Assembly (NCBI GenBank): GCA_948567375.1 | Contig: OX419755.1 | Location: forward strand, 64,856,944 to 64,920,943 | Origin: Lunularia cruciata | Taxonomy: Eukaryota > Streptophyta > Marchantiopsida > Lunulariales > Lunulariaceae | DNA: 64,000 bases | Reading direction: 5' to 3' | In this document: in pieces, positions 24,750 through 38,600 of the stretch | Layout: every line of letters starts with the position of its first letter | Numbering within the stretch: the first letter of the stretch is position 1 | Position numbers and translations under genes: made by a program | Notes under the pieces: model-generated | Database searches by the model: none | Seen by the model: the letters and a program-made list of their open reading frames with translations, nothing else | What the model was told of the DNA's origin: nothing

Positions 24750-25700
24750 ATCTAACTTTTATTGGAGCTCTTTCCTCTTGAACTAGCATAACTCTATATT
24801 TGTATCAATTGTAGGAGATAACAAATGGGCTTCATCATTGCTACCTTCCACATTTATTTCCTTGTTTTTGGGTGATAAGATCAAGGTGAAGTAATTATCA
24901 CTCCTACTTTCTTGCTTTCTAACAAGGTTTCTATCCTACTTGTTTGTGGAGCGGATTGCTTGGCCTCACTCCTTTCTTCTAGTTCTTTGTTGTTTTCAAG
25001 GACATCTTTCCTTCCACTATTGTTGGACAATACTTCTATTGTCTACACCCCTCATTTGTGCTTCTTGGAAGCTTGAATCTTGAGCTTGGTACTAGTATGC
25101 TTCTTGCATAGTATGATCATATTATAGGTCTCTCTATGGTCTCTCTATGTCTCTCTTGTGACAACTCATCAAAATTGGGTCTTTAAGATCTTCTTTTTTA
25201 TACCCATTTTCCGACTTTCCTCTCACAAATAAGTCATCAATCCTATCCTTCAAGTATTTTCTTAGATGACCATGTCGATTTTCCATGTGGTATGAATAAA
25301 TAGTGAGCACTCTTATCCTATTACTCATTGCTAGTGATCTTCAATCCACAATTTCAAACATGTTGTCAACCTCCTACCACTCATGTCAATATTATTATGA
25401 ATTTCTTCTAGCATGGAGACATCAAATAGACTCCAATTCCACAGCAAGAATTCCAACCTTTGACTCTAGAGATAACCCGACCTATAATACAAATCCTATC
25501 CAAAAATCTCTAGAGATTTGCTCACTAGTTCTTCCAATTGCTTTTTTTTCCATCCTTAGCAATTTGTCATGCCATCACTAAATTCGTTAGACTTGTGAAT
25601 CTACCCTATCACCAACACTCTCTTACACAATCTCCCAAACTCATCATGTGCTTTGTTGGCAAAAAGGTGAGTCTTGTCAATGGCAACAATGTTTTCCTAT
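24750..25700 (-). pseudogene. Possible decayed coding relic, unidentified
   Basis: On the minus strand several stretches read as charged, protein-like sequence broken by stops, the longest at 25,134-25,328 (HLRKYLKDRIDDLFVRGKSE). I do not recognise a family. A retrotransposon gag relic is possible; chance is also possible. Confidence 0.25.
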
Positions 25701-28700
25701 AACACGATAAAACCTTGATTGCAACAAAATAAAATGAAAAGTGAAAATTTCTCCTTGCGGGTGTGGGACACTAATATTATAGTCTAGTCTAGTTTGTCCT
25801 TCATCCATTATGGCACTTGTTAAGTTGTCATGATTATGTTATAAATGCATGTTGCTTGAAATCAAACAGCCATAGTAGTTCTTTTGTAGTGTGTTCATGC
25901 AAGAAGCATGAATTTGCTATTGGCACCAAATTGGATGGCACTTTGACTAATTGTAGAAACTCATATTTACATGACTTTGTTTTCATTAATCTTCATAATG
26001 ATATCATCTTGTGTCAACGAATCTTTGTAGAGTAAAAAACATAATAAGGGATCTTTGTAGTGATTCTCCTTGCAAGGACAATAAGGGTCAAGAAACCTAG
26101 TTACAATACAAACACTATGTCGCCATCCTTTGGAATTGGGTTGGATTCATCATATAAGGGAATTATTCACTTTGTGAGATGCTTGTGTAAGGATTAATGA
26201 CATTTTATATTTTTCTACAACATTCTATCATGCACGTGCTAGAATTTCTAAAATAAAATAGAAATGAAATTTGGGTCCAAGGAAGTTAAGGTGTGTTACT
26301 ACAGTTATAAACTCTTTGACAATACATGGATAATTGTGCATCATCAAATTTAGCTTCCATCGTTTTGCTTCAATCTTCACTGAAAAGATTAAATTAGAAA
26401 CAAATTTACAGATGAAAAGTATCAAACATTTTAAACTAAGTAAAATAAGCCAATAGAGTGATATCTTGGAACTTATTTCTATTCCTTGTATTCTTTTTAC
26501 TAAAATCACACATTTCAGAAATCAAGTTACAATTTATTATTGTGACTAATGTGTACACTTTGTTATTTTGATAAATTATATCATTTTAACTCATTCATGA
26601 TGATCAATAATGATTGATTCTGTGTTATTTTAAGACCATAATAAAATCTCACACAAAGTGGTGTTTTCAATCCTAAATAATATATATAACTTTGCTTTTT
26701 TTTTTTTCATTATGACTTATATACTTTACTTATCAAGATGAAGCAAGCATGAGAATATGGATACCGCTTACAAGGACAAGTGAACATGTAAACTGAGTGG
26801 AATAATTGTTTTTTCTCTTTTGCTCTATGTTCCATTGATTACCTAGCACACAAGAATGTGTGGATATAAGATATTAATTATGATATAAAAAAAATTATTT
26901 TTTCTATGTATAATAATAAAAAATATACACATTTATTATTTGGTTGCATTGTGTATTTATAATATAACAAGTCTTAAGAAAGATTGAAGATATGAAATTT
27001 TATATAAGTTTATTTTTCATATTGTATGAACTTGTTCAATGATATTCTGCGAAACCATCATATATGTTATTTTAAGATAAATAAAGAACTTCATACTATA
27101 TTTTCTACATACCTTGATAAGATTAGGTATGATTATTTTTCTCCTGCGCAATATGCGCTAATGTAGATATGCTTTATGCTTTATTTAGTGGTGCAAATAA
27201 AAAGATTAAAAAGGCTGTATTTTGCAAAATGCCTAAGCGCAAATCATTTGAACCAAGTCGGGAAAAATTCATGATACTAAGTCTCTTTGAGCATCAAACA
27301 TAGCTAACCTTGAGGATGCTAAAGGCATGTTTGGGAATGATTTGCATAGAAACCTAGATATATATTTTCTCTTAGCATTGTATGCACATAATTACTCAAA
27401 TGCGTTCTAGTACACACTGCTTTGTGCCTATAAAATATGATGTCAATTTACACTTTGTTTTTTGAATTGTTCCCATTTCTCAAACAACATTTGTTCTTTT
27501 TCTACACAAACCATTGTTGTGTTTTTTATTTCTTATTCTTTTCATAACTTTTGTCACATCTTCCTTGGTGATGACAATTTGTGAAAAAAAACACATGGTA
27601 AGCAACCATAGCATACACTTTTAAAGGATGTTTTAGATGCAAGAGAAGAGTGAATCTTCATATACTTCATAGAGAGGTTATAGATATTGGTGCAACTAAT
27701 AGCATTTGATTATTATACACTATTTATTAGTATGAATCATGTGAATGCAAAAGGTATCTTTATAAAATTAATCATATTACTTGATTGAGTAGCTCAAGAC
27801 TTAACCAAGAAAAATGTGTTCTTCCATATAATAATAATAAATTATAATTTTATTCTCTTATTACAAGAATAATTTTCAAAATTAGATCAAGTGTTTGCAT
27901 TACTCAACTCATTTAGACATCTTATCTATCTATTTTTTTGGCAACTTTTAACTGAGCAATGATAATAACTTAACCTAAATAATTGATCAAACAAATAGAT
28001 TAAAAGTTCAAGCTTTACTATATGAAAACTCAATCTTTCTAATTCGTATTAGTATATAGATAATTGGATATTTTGTATTAAAAGTACATTATTGTTGTTG
28101 GAATAATTTAAATAATGGGGAGTATTATTTGAAACAAATTACAATAAGCAAATTTTACCTACTTGTTAGAAATTTCCTCCAATGAGATCAAGAGACTTAT
28201 GATAAAAAATTTATTTCAATAATATTAAATTTCAAATAATTATATTATTACCTATTCTGAGGTTTCAATGTAACTCACACTAATTTAAAGATCCAAATCT
28301 CATTGCTTTTATCCATAATATATTATGTTGGTGGAGAGGCTCAAGAATCATGCTTATGAAGGTGAGAACTATTATTTATAAAATATCAGTGATTTTTAAT
28401 ACCAAAATTTAAATGATTATGATTAAATATCCAATTTATGTATACGATAAGATTCAGATCACATTGTGTGTTTCAAGGCAAATCAGTGTGAACAACTACA
28501 TCAAGAATGTTGAAAAAACTTGTTAAGATATTACCATATTAAGTTGTGTGATAGAAAGATACATTAGTTACATTACAATACAAAAAACTTGAAGTAAATA
28601 TGCAAAAATATAAGACATGTGTTTGGAAGTGTATTTCCTGTAGAGTAACATCGAGTCAACTATCCAGATAAATAAAAATAGGCTTTTTAATCTTAAAAAC

Positions 28701-29430
28701 TTGACTTGTACAATTCTATATCTACCTTTCATCATGAATTTAAAGAATATTTGTATTTATAGATAAATATAAGAGAATTAACTTTAATAAGATGGTTCAA
28801 GATGTAAGTAGTCTACCCATGAAAATTGGTTTATAGTTTAGATTGTAATCTTAAATTTAATTTTTTGAGCATATTGATTGATCCAAATATTAAGAATTGA
28901 TTTATTACTCAATATTAGTCTTCAATAAGTTTTTCATCATGCACTAGTTTTATACATGAAATGTAGAAAGTAATATTGAGGAGCACAAACTTACATTGAT
29001 GATTCACCAAACAAGCTTGATTTGATTTTCTATTTCTTCTTTAAGTTTGAAGTTGGTCTTTTGTAGCGTATTTAATACAAGGGAAGTTAAAACCAATGAT
29101 TTTGATACAAAATTATAATCTTGTTATTTATAAACACAAGCAAACTATGAGTTTAAATACTATATCTTGAAATGAAATAATAAATAGAGTAGTATACAAT
29201 TGCAAGAAATTCATGAATATTATTAATTTGTAGCCACAAAAAGAACCACAAAACATCTTATTGTAAATTTAAGAAATTTGTCAGCCACTAATAAAATTAT
29301 GATAGGAATTTTCAAAATTAAAAAATAATTTATAAACACAATTTAAGTTAAATGGAATTTTAGGCTTTCAAGAACATAATTTTTGCCATATCACACTATT
29401 AACTATAGTGTTAGCACATAGAATGAAATA
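25701..29430. other. AT-rich spacer
   Basis: About 3.7 kb, strongly AT-rich, with no open frame of note beyond random ones (for example 26,228-26,509). No gene or element recognised. Confidence 0.55.
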
Positions 29431-29435
29431 ATTAA

Positions 29436-29512
29436 AAAAAACTATCTTAAGCTTCTTTATGACTATATAGAGAAATCTATGTAGTCACAAACAAGCTTAA
29501 GATAGCTATTTT
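29436..29512. repeat. Strong short hairpin
   Basis: The left arm, ACTATCTTAAGCTTCTTTAT followed by GACTATATAG (29,441-29,470), pairs with the right arm CTATGTAGTCACAAACAAGC followed by TTAAGATAGCTATTTT. The stem is about 30 bp with few mismatches and the loop is about 8 bases. The size is compatible with a tiny foldback element or a microRNA-type precursor. There is no evidence of expression. Confidence 0.6.
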
Positions 29513-29514
29513 GT

Positions 29515-30625
29515 CATTTGTCTTATGTATACTTCAACCAAATGATTGATGTCCATTGTAATTTATGTCACGTATTGCATTTAAAGATCAATTAAGTATG
29601 CACAATTTCCTAGTATATTGTGCCAAAAATAATTCTTACAAGCTTTGAAGGAGTAAAACAGTAAACTATAGTAGCTTTATCCTAAAAAACTAGAATTAAG
29701 ATCTAATTTTATATTGATCATATTTGGTGATGTTTATTAAATATAAAAATTTACTTCTAAATAAAAATTTATTTTTATATATTTAAATGTTATCAATCAT
29801 TTGTAGGTTTTTGCATGTCATAGGTTTTATAAGGTTGGAAATCTTTGTTGAGGTAATTGAATATTTACCATTAAGCTACTAAACTTAAATTTCCACATCT
29901 TTAATGAACATTATTTTTCAAAAATCTTAATTTATAAATAAGTAATGTACATGGGTAGAATTAATAGATAATTGCTTTTTGGGAAAAAATATAGTAAAGT
30001 GAAAATGTTAATGAGTATGTTACATTAGGTTTACTTAGTCCAATTTTGTTATAGCCTTGCTATATATAAAATATTAAAAACAATATATTTAGGAACCCAA
30101 ATGGAAGACAACTCTTCTTGGTTGGGAAACACTAATTTCATATAGTAGTTTATGGATGGTTTCATAAAATGTATATAGGGCATAATGTATTGTGTAACAA
30201 GATGATCTTCAACATTTTGAAGTACTAATTCCATTTATGTAGTTAAGTCATGTTTCTATATTGATTACTTCTTTCTAAAGTATTAGAAATTTCCAAATTT
30301 TATTTTCCAATCTTCTTCATTTTGGAGCAAGTGAAAATTTACTTATCCTATTAACCTATGCAAAAGTAAACTTAATCTTCTAGCTTTTTCATAAAATTTG
30401 AGAGAAAAATACTTTAACAGATTACAAGCTAAAAGAACTTACTAATTTATCAAAGGGGTTACCTTTTGACCAAGAAGGGTGTATATCCTAACCAAGTCCC
30501 TATATTTATTCTCCCAAAAGGACTGGAATGTTTAATTTAAATCAACTTTAGGTCAAAACCACAATTTTTTTTATAGAAAATATGTAACAACAAAATATCA
30601 TTCAAATTTTTAATACTGCAATAAG
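29515..30625. other. AT-rich spacer
   Basis: No gene recognised. The 61-codon minus-strand frame at 30,049-30,234 has no recognisable content. Confidence 0.5.
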
Positions 30626-30639
30626 AATAATTTGATCCC

Positions 30640-31640
30640 ACAAGGATACAAGTTAGATATGACTAAAAAAGTTTTAATATTGAGGTAAGATTCAGTTGAT
30701 CCACAAGGATACAAGTTAGATATGACCAAAAACAAGGTGAAAGTATCACAAAGCTAACAATCTATTGTTTTGTTTTTAACCTTTTGGGAAAAGTTATTCC
30801 TAGAAGAGGGTAGTATCACCACTATTAGCACACTGCAAAAGATGTACATGATTGCTAATCACTTTCACTATAATTTCAGTCCATAAGAGTCTAGAAGACG
30901 GTGGATCATTTGTAACAAAGGTTACTTTGCCTTGGAAATTCTAATTAGCCTGACTGAATTTAGACTTCCTCTAATCATGACAATTCTATGATATACCATC
31001 TACACCACATTACAAATGTTTGATTAGACTTCCTCTAATCATGACAATTCTATGATATACCATCTACACCACATTACAAATGTTTGATCATATGAGATAG
31101 TCAAGTCTTAAAGTGACTCATGAACAAAAGGATGAAATGCACAAACTACATTGGATTCAAATCTCTCAAGGGTCCTATCTATCCGTCATCAATGATTGTA
31201 GCATAGTGTTCTAGCTTTCCTAGAGGGAACTAAATTATATAGGAGGTTAGAATGATTCATATTACTTAGTCTCCCAATCTATGGTACTTAAAAATACCTA
31301 GGCTTATAAAAGTCTATTATGATATTGTTTTTGGCATATGTATAGCACCTAGAGGTCCACCCTTTTATGCTAATATTTCTCACAAATAAGTGACTAGGTA
31401 TGAAGACATTCATACTAAGAGTAGAACCACATATCCAAAATCTTGGAAGAACCTCATTTGTAGCAATGGAAATATTAACCAAATGAACACAATAAACATT
31501 GGGTCTAAGCCCTATATACATTTCCTACTTTGCCGCCAAAGAGATCCAATAGTTACAAAGTGTTAGAGATCGTCTAATTACATCTTGTCCTTATTAATTT
31601 TATCTCAACGTTATCCTAATCTAATCTCCAAGTGGGCACG
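30640..31640. repeat. Dispersed repeat R, copy 2
   Basis: It shares diverged blocks with 8,440-9,450 and 39,690-40,130. Inside are two local duplications: ACAAGGATACAAGTTAGATA occurs twice at about 30,643-30,730, and a perfect 64-bp tandem duplication lies at 30,961-31,088. Confidence 0.45.
30961..31088. repeat. Perfect 64-bp tandem duplication
   Basis: 30,961-31,024 is repeated without change at 31,025-31,088. The unit starts TAGACTTCCTCTAATCATGA. Identity implies a recent event. Confidence 0.92.
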
Positions 31641-32095
31641 ATTGACATGGAGTTGCCACCTCAATGGATTTTTTGTATCTTTATTTGTTGTGTAGGGATC
31701 CACTTGGGTTTCATATTGACACTAAGGTGTATGAGTTATTTACAAGTACAAAGTGTCTTTAATATAATTATGAGATAAAAACATGCCTCTTTATTTATAA
31801 CATGGGCATCAAATAATGCAAACAAGCTAATTGTGGCTCCCAAGGAGAATTAAATGTGGTTAAATGCAACAATCATAGAAAACAACACAAATATTCATTT
31901 ATCTTTTTAATAAAACTTGATGGCCTACAAATTTTTGAACTGTTTTTCATGAAGAATACACTCAAGCAAGAAGTCACTTGAAGAGGCTCAAGCATTATCT
32001 TTCTCCCACTTGACAATCAAGAAATTGCTCTCAATAATAGATGTATCAATAAATGTTATTGTGAGCCCACCATAAACCTCATGTAGTTGCAAGAA
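31641..32095. other. Spacer next to the hAT-like relic
   Basis: No coding sequence recognised. It may include the outer part of the transposon whose relic starts near 32,100. Confidence 0.35.
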
Positions 32096-32099
32096 CCCA

Positions 32100-34760
32100 T
32101 CTTGGGCCAGCTTCCAACCACCTTCAAAAGAGGTTCAATGATCACACTTATCTAAGATAGCTTTAAAACTGCTCTCACAATTGTATGCCACTTGAAGATC
32201 TTAGAACTCTTGCTTGATTGCTTTGATCTATGTTTACAACAAGCTATGCTACAAGTGATAGATATGAACCTTCATAATATTGGCAAATTCTTGACCTTGA
32301 AGTGCTACCAATTGATGTAGAAGTACAAGAAGCATCTCTTTGGCAGGACATTTGATGAGTTGTGCTTAGCAACAATAGAGATCAAGCATGCAATAAGATT
32401 GATTGTGCAATCAGTAGGATCCTATAGAGGTGCTGCCATTTTTTTCATTATTAGTCCCTTCCAACTTGTTGATCACAAACCCGCCAAGGTCTTAGAGCAT
32501 TGCCTTGACATCAAAAAGTAGTAGCAAATATATATGATCATTAGAGATGATGTCAACTTCCAAATCAATTGCGTCTACCTTTGCAATAGATAGTGACCTT
32601 GTTGCATTGAACCAACATACATAAGTACCATGCAAATTTTCCAATGCTTCACACTACTGTGACACTAAGGTCACAAGCCCTTTGAGGTTGCAAAACATTT
32701 CCATTGCCTTAGACAAAATTTTCTCAATGAACATCATCACAATCCACCAAGACAAATTTGATACCATCATAGGCTTTTTTTCATCCAAATATCCCATACA
32801 CTCCATGTGATACTTCTTGAACCAGGATGCAACACTACTCATAGACTCCCATTGATTTTTAGTGACAACTGGTGGCTCAAATTTCAACTATATAGTAAAA
32901 AATTTATGCATATGCAAATACGCAATCAACATTGTAAAATTTCAATAGAACTCCTCTCCCATTAAGGATTTGAAGCTAAAGGTCAAGCTGGTGCAAATAA
33001 TACCAAATGCAGTACAAACCATGTAAAGTAGCCTGCTCAAAGCAAGTCACCACACCTTGGATGCACCTTACCATCTTGCATTTACCATTAGTAGAAATTG
33101 AAACCATAATACTCTTCCTGCCATGTAAGATCTATGAGCCGGTCTGTCTCTCACTCAAGATGAACCTCTGATGGCTATTATGGTAGCACACCATGGACTA
33201 AGAAGGCAAGGAACCCCAACTCCACCATACTTCTCCAAGGCTAACACTCCAAGACTCAATACATTGCTCACTAGAGAACTCAATGAGAGAGAGCTAGTTG
33301 CAAATGAAATGATGTTGAGTACCTCCTCACCCCTTGTTTATATAGTTGTGAAAAAATTACACACCAAAGTTACTAATTACCATAGTAACTCAAGTAACTA
33401 GACTAAAAGTCAAGTAAAGTCAAAAAGTAGAAAGGAATATCCATTCATATGGGCATATTCCACTAGCATGTGATCTTATCTTGACCCAACCACTAAGTCA
33501 AGGATTCCTTCACATGGGCTATCCTTGGACTATAGAAGAATCCAAAACAAAAAGGCTTGTGGGCCCAAGAGTTCTCAACTCTTTCCTCAAAGCTAAACAC
33601 CTAGGAATAATACCAAGTCAACACACTAGAATCCAAAATAGTGATGCTTATCTTTTCCACCTCCTCTAAAGTAAGGTCCTCTCTATCTTAGCTATGAATG
33701 ACTTTAGCTAATCATGACTAATTTAGAACCATCCTTTATCTCTATATAAATAATATCTCTCAAGTAATTGTAATACCAAGCTAAATAGCACAATACCACA
33801 CACATGCATAGATAGGTGTTACAGATCAATTAAAGGCTTTGACAACATGCAAATATATATTCTCTGACTTGTGTTGAGTGAGCATTGGGATTGCAAACAA
33901 GCAAGATTAAAAAATATTGCACTTTTAGTGCAATCTGATGCAAACATCAAGGTATGAGGTGGTGATATGAGTAGACATGTCCATTGAAGTGGAAAACATC
34001 CACACACATTTGAGCAAATCATGCATGCATTGATTGAAGGTTTAAGGCACACACATATTTAGCAAACATGGCAACTTTTCCATCACATAGAGAACCAAGA
34101 GATGCTAAGCCAATTTGCTCTTTCTTCATCCTTAAAATTTGCACATCCATTTGGCAGGACACTTTCACATTGAGATAATCAAAATTGAGGGAGAATTGAG
34201 CAGGATTCATCACTTTATTTTGGTATCTCAATGCAACAACATCAACTCTATTACCATCCATGGCTTCTGATTTGTCTAGGACATCTTCAAAGATATAGAG
34301 CACAATCTTTATTGGTGTCATTAATTTTAAAACAATTTGCCAATAATAACATCAATGATATCCTTGCACACAAACAAATGAATGTGAGCATATGAACCAC
34401 CAAAGTGTGATTTGATGGTGTTGTGGAAAGCAATAGGAGCATTGCTGTCAAAAAGGTTTGTCTTCTTGCAATTTTTGAGTGCAAAGTAGTCCTTCTAGCA
34501 CTGGGGATGTTGAATTCCCATGTGTCTATGGTACATGTCTGCAAAAAATGGTTTTTTGAAATACATGATGTTGGTTGTCTCATTGTGTTTTGTGCCAATA
34601 TTCACCTTGTGGTCAAAGTGAACGTAGAACGTGAAAGAGATTGACACCACTACCTTGGTCTTAGCATTTTGCTTGCAGATTTTGATGCAAAACTGCAAAT
34701 AATGTTCCTTCTTGAATGGTGTGGAGCGTGACATTACAAGAGAATGATCAACAAGCAAAG
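32100..34760 (-). pseudogene. hAT-like transposase relic, interrupted by an insertion
   Basis: Read on the minus strand, the pieces fall in transposase order. At 34,758-34,495 there is a possible BED-type zinc finger (FCIKICKQN at one end, RHMGIQHPQC at the other). 34,321-33,830 is a middle region. At about 33,115-32,960 comes VSISTNGKCKMVRCIQGVVT and then LHGLYCIWYYLHQLDL; this resembles the hAT block that reads S-T-D-G, M-G and, further on, H-x-L-x-L. A C-terminal part lies at 32,887-32,654 (VTKNQWESMSSVASWFKKYH). Stops and frameshifts are throughout, and the catalytic Asp of the STDG-like box is Asn. A 705-bp insertion lies between the middle and the catalytic part. The superfamily call is an inference from short motifs. 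Confidence 0.5.
33124..33828. mobile_element. Putative solo LTR or small insertion inside the transposase relic
   Basis: Transposase text stops at about 33,829 and resumes near 33,115. The sequence between starts TGTAAGATC and ends GGTGTTACA, with TG...CA ends and a length (705 bp) that suit a solo LTR. A clean target duplication is not visible. It holds small open frames of no recognised content. Confidence 0.4.
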
Positions 34761-35325
34761 TGTATTTCTAGCTATTTTCAGAAAAGAAAATTTGGATTTT
34801 TAGAGATGGCTTATATTAGCACTATTTTAGTTTTGCACAATTCCTACTTTGGGACTGTGATCAAAACATATTAGGGCTTGCTAATTTAATTTTCTATGTC
34901 AAAGGTTCTGCAATGTCATAAGAAGTTTTGCTATAATGTGGCACTGCACAACATTTATATGTGCCTAAATGGGGCATTTCCACAAAAAAATCTGCATATA
35001 AAGAGGACTGGATATAAATGATCAACAAGTTATGAACAAGCTACAAGACAAGAACAACTACAAATGAATTGCTTACAATACATCTATTGTAACTTGGTTG
35101 CTAAGACATTGTCAAGGTTGTTACTTGGTTGCAAGATAATTTGGCAATGTCAGTTATAAACTAATTGCACCTTACTAATTCCAATGAGCTTAAAAATGAC
35201 CTCCATTTATGACAAGTGAGTACTTGTACAAAACTAGTATGCACTCTAGAACTTGGAGTTAATACGGCCATAAGCATCTCCATGAACATAAGGTGCAAGA
35301 AGAACTGCCAACCAAAAAGAACAAT
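34761..35325. other. Spacer without recognisable genes
   Basis: No gene recognised. It lies between the hAT-like relic and the minisatellite. Confidence 0.4.
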
Positions 35326-35329
35326 GTCC

Positions 35330-35620
35330 AAGTATGAGGTAGAGATGAGGTATGAAATACAAAGTATGAGGTAAAAGGTATGAGCTCCTAAGTAGGAGGT
35401 GAGGTATGAGGCAAAGTATGAGATACAAAGTATGAGGTGAGGTATGAGATGAAGTATGAGATACAAAATGCAAGGTATAAGGTACAAGACAAAGTACAAG
35501 GTATGAGGTATGTAATATGCATTGACATACAAGGAGGTATGAGGTATAAGACAAAGTACAAGATATGTGGTGCATAATGAAGTATGAGATACAAAGTACA
35601 AGGTACAAGGAACTAGGGAG
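35330..35620. repeat. Degenerate minisatellite (GTATGAGGTA / GATACAAAGTAC type)
   Basis: About 290 bases made almost entirely of variants of AAGTATGAGGTATGAGATAC with only A, G and T prominent, so the strands are strongly skewed in composition. Units vary in length from roughly 10 to 25 bases. The 183-codon minus-strand frame across it (LCLIPHTSLY-like repeats) is a by-product of the repeat and not a gene. Confidence 0.8.
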
Positions 35621-35639
35621 TTGATCCATGTAGAAGTAC

Positions 35640-38600
35640 ATATGGTCATATGGTTGTAGCTTTTGCTACAACCATATGCTACAAATGCTAAAATTTTGGT
35701 TGCAATGAACAACTATTGAACAAACACTTCTAAAAAAGAAAATCTCAATATATTTGGGCATGTAACAATAGAAATATCAGCCTTGTCATGCTCCAAGATG
35801 TTTTAGACTAAAGGTCTTTCATGTTGATGATGTTCTAGGATGATGATCTTCCATTGAGTAGATTTTATCATTTTGGAATTCTTCATTCACAAAATTTGGC
35901 CTTATGGTTGTCACCATTGAGAAATCTTTATCACAATATCACAAAGATCATGATCACAAAAATCCAACCATGAGGATCATTGTCTTTGTGATCCATAGGT
36001 TTGGAGTAGCCATGTTTTTTTTCTTCTATCATCTTTTTGTCCTCCTATGTGGTTACTTTCTACATTGATGATAATTGGCATAATCTCCTATTGTAGCCTT
36101 AATAGCGTTCTGAAACTCTCATTACTTTATGAAAATTGGAAAACAAATATATAAAAATAACATGAAGGTGGATCACCACTATATGATATATTCCTACCTT
36201 CAAACATGGCTTTTAGTTTAAGAAGTCATCTCGTTCCTAATTTAGACTACATTCATACAATAAAATCTTTGAATATATCACCTCTAAATGCAACTTAGCT
36301 CTTAGGTCATTTAGATACCATAACCATAATACCATGAAAATAATTTGTAGCTTATTCAAATTGCATAACTCTTTAGCCAAACTATACCTATGTTGCTTTT
36401 GTGGTTTCTTATTCACCAAGTCATAAGATGACTCATACCAACCTTCTATTATTTAAAATGTAATTTTTCGCAACATCCTATTTTGAAAATAGTACTAGAA
36501 AGCCCAAGGTAAGATATTATTACACAACAAGAACCTACATCTGATAAATATAATAGGCATGGCTCTACATCTAAAAGTCACTTGGTTTTTTATGAAATTC
36601 CAAACTTTAGCGCTTGGATTCAATGCATTCTAGAGCAAGCTATGTCGTAATCTGGAAATTAGTATTCAATGCATCCTTTCCTTTAGTCTAATAAATCCAT
36701 AAATCCATATAAGACTAAAACCTCAACTCAATGCAAAGTGTAGCTTCATTTGTCTTATCAAGATGACTGATACTTAAGGGTGGTAGAGTCTACAAAACCA
36801 CTCTATCTATGTTATAAAATTGGTAATGGATTTAATTTTTTTCATCTTGTGAATCTTATAAAAGGAGGTGAACTACAAACCTTTGGACCCTCACTAATTG
36901 AGGTTTGCAATCACTTCAAGAATAGTTATTCAAGTTTGACTATCTTTATAAGACAACCATATATCTAAACCTTATCAAGTATCATCTATGTTAGCCTTGA
37001 AATCATCATAGTACATCCTTATTATGAGTATAATACTATGAATATTTACTACTAATCTTATTTGTGGTTCAACATAGAAATGTGAAATGCATTGCTATAA
37101 GTTGTTATAACATGTCAAAAACCTTCTTGTCAACACTATGTTATATAAACCAAACTCTCTAATTCTTGAGTTTGTTTTCATAAACATCCAATAGTGGACT
37201 CTCAATTGCTCCACCACGGCTTTGAGATCTTCAATCCGGCTCATCAAAACTTAAACTCTTATTAGTAATTCTTGAACTAGCATTTACTTTAGACTTAAGA
37301 TCATTAGATTTGCTCCTAAAGATGAAATTTAAGAAAAAAGATGATAGTGCCATGATTGAAGAATAAAAAACTGTATGAAATCAAGCTAAAAGATCAAACT
37401 ATGGATCTATAAATGTCAACTTTTAAGATATGTCTATCACAATAAATAAACATGTGAGATTATGCCAAAGTATATCCACGTCTTTCTTGAAATGATTGTA
37501 GTTTCCTTACCTATTAGCTAAGGCACAACTAATTTGATCAATCTCCTTCTTCCTATATTCAGTTATGGTTATTTTATTCCTACCTTGCTTGTTTGCTTCT
37601 AAAGTCTAATTGTAATGCAGCAAGACTTTGTCTTGGAATGACTTTGCCTTTTTTTTCCTTTCCAATCTACAATACAATTTAGCTTGCAAAATGCTCCTTT
37701 TGCAAAACTTGGTCCAACACTATTGCATTAATTTTTCCTTTGTGTGTAGAAAATCATTGTGTCAAAGTCCAAAATGAGACAATATCTTCACTCCATATTA
37801 GACCTATTCACTCCAAGCTTTTTAAAGCACAAAGTATGAAGAAGGATTTTCTTTCTCTTCTTCTACAAATGCTTGACCATACTATGCTTTAATTTCTTAT
37901 TCTTTGGTAGTAAGGTCTAGTTTGGACCTTCTTTTAGCATACCTACAAATTCAAAGTCACATTTAGATCTCCAAATATCACCTTGATTAACACAAATCCT
38001 ATAAGAATGTAAAGTTCTAAGTTATAGGGTTGTAGATCAAACAATCAAACAATTGTTGGTATTTTCTACTTCATATTATGGTATTTTTTGCCTTACACCC
38101 CAAATAATAACCAAAGAAAATTTTATATCTTACTCTTTACATGGTTCATAAGAGAATCAAAGAACTTTCTATGACCACCTCAACTACTTTTAATATATAC
38201 ATTTAGATTTAAACTGCACAAAAACTCAACAAATATACATTATATATCTTTGTTTGTTTCAACATTTATGAATTTGGATATCAAGATTATTATTAAGTTG
38301 CATTTGATCCTTAGATCTTAAGATTTTGGTCTCCAAATTGTGAATTGAACTATCAAGAAGAAAAACTTATATATTTTTTATATTTTATAAATTCTGTATT
38401 AAATGTAAATTTTCTTTGATTTTTATCTCATGGGATAGAAAAAGTAATTTTTAACACAAATACAATTATCTTGAACAAACACCAAGTTGAAATTTTACCA
38501 ATACTACATAAATCAAATATGTTACATTAAAACACTTTAATAAATTTAGTCTAAAAACCATAAAGTCTTAATTTGTAAACCTTAAACCCACTATTCTTTA

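Noticed and set aside
34423..34644. Plus-strand open frame of 73 codons
   Set aside because: It overlaps the transposase relic on the minus strand, which has the recognisable motifs.
35330..35620. CRISPR-like array
   Set aside because: Units vary in length and have no regular spacers; the context is a plant nuclear genome.
35161..35712. 183-codon open frame on the minus strand with repeated LIPHTLYF-like text
   Set aside because: It lies over a minisatellite; the repeats open several overlapping frames at once and there is no known domain.
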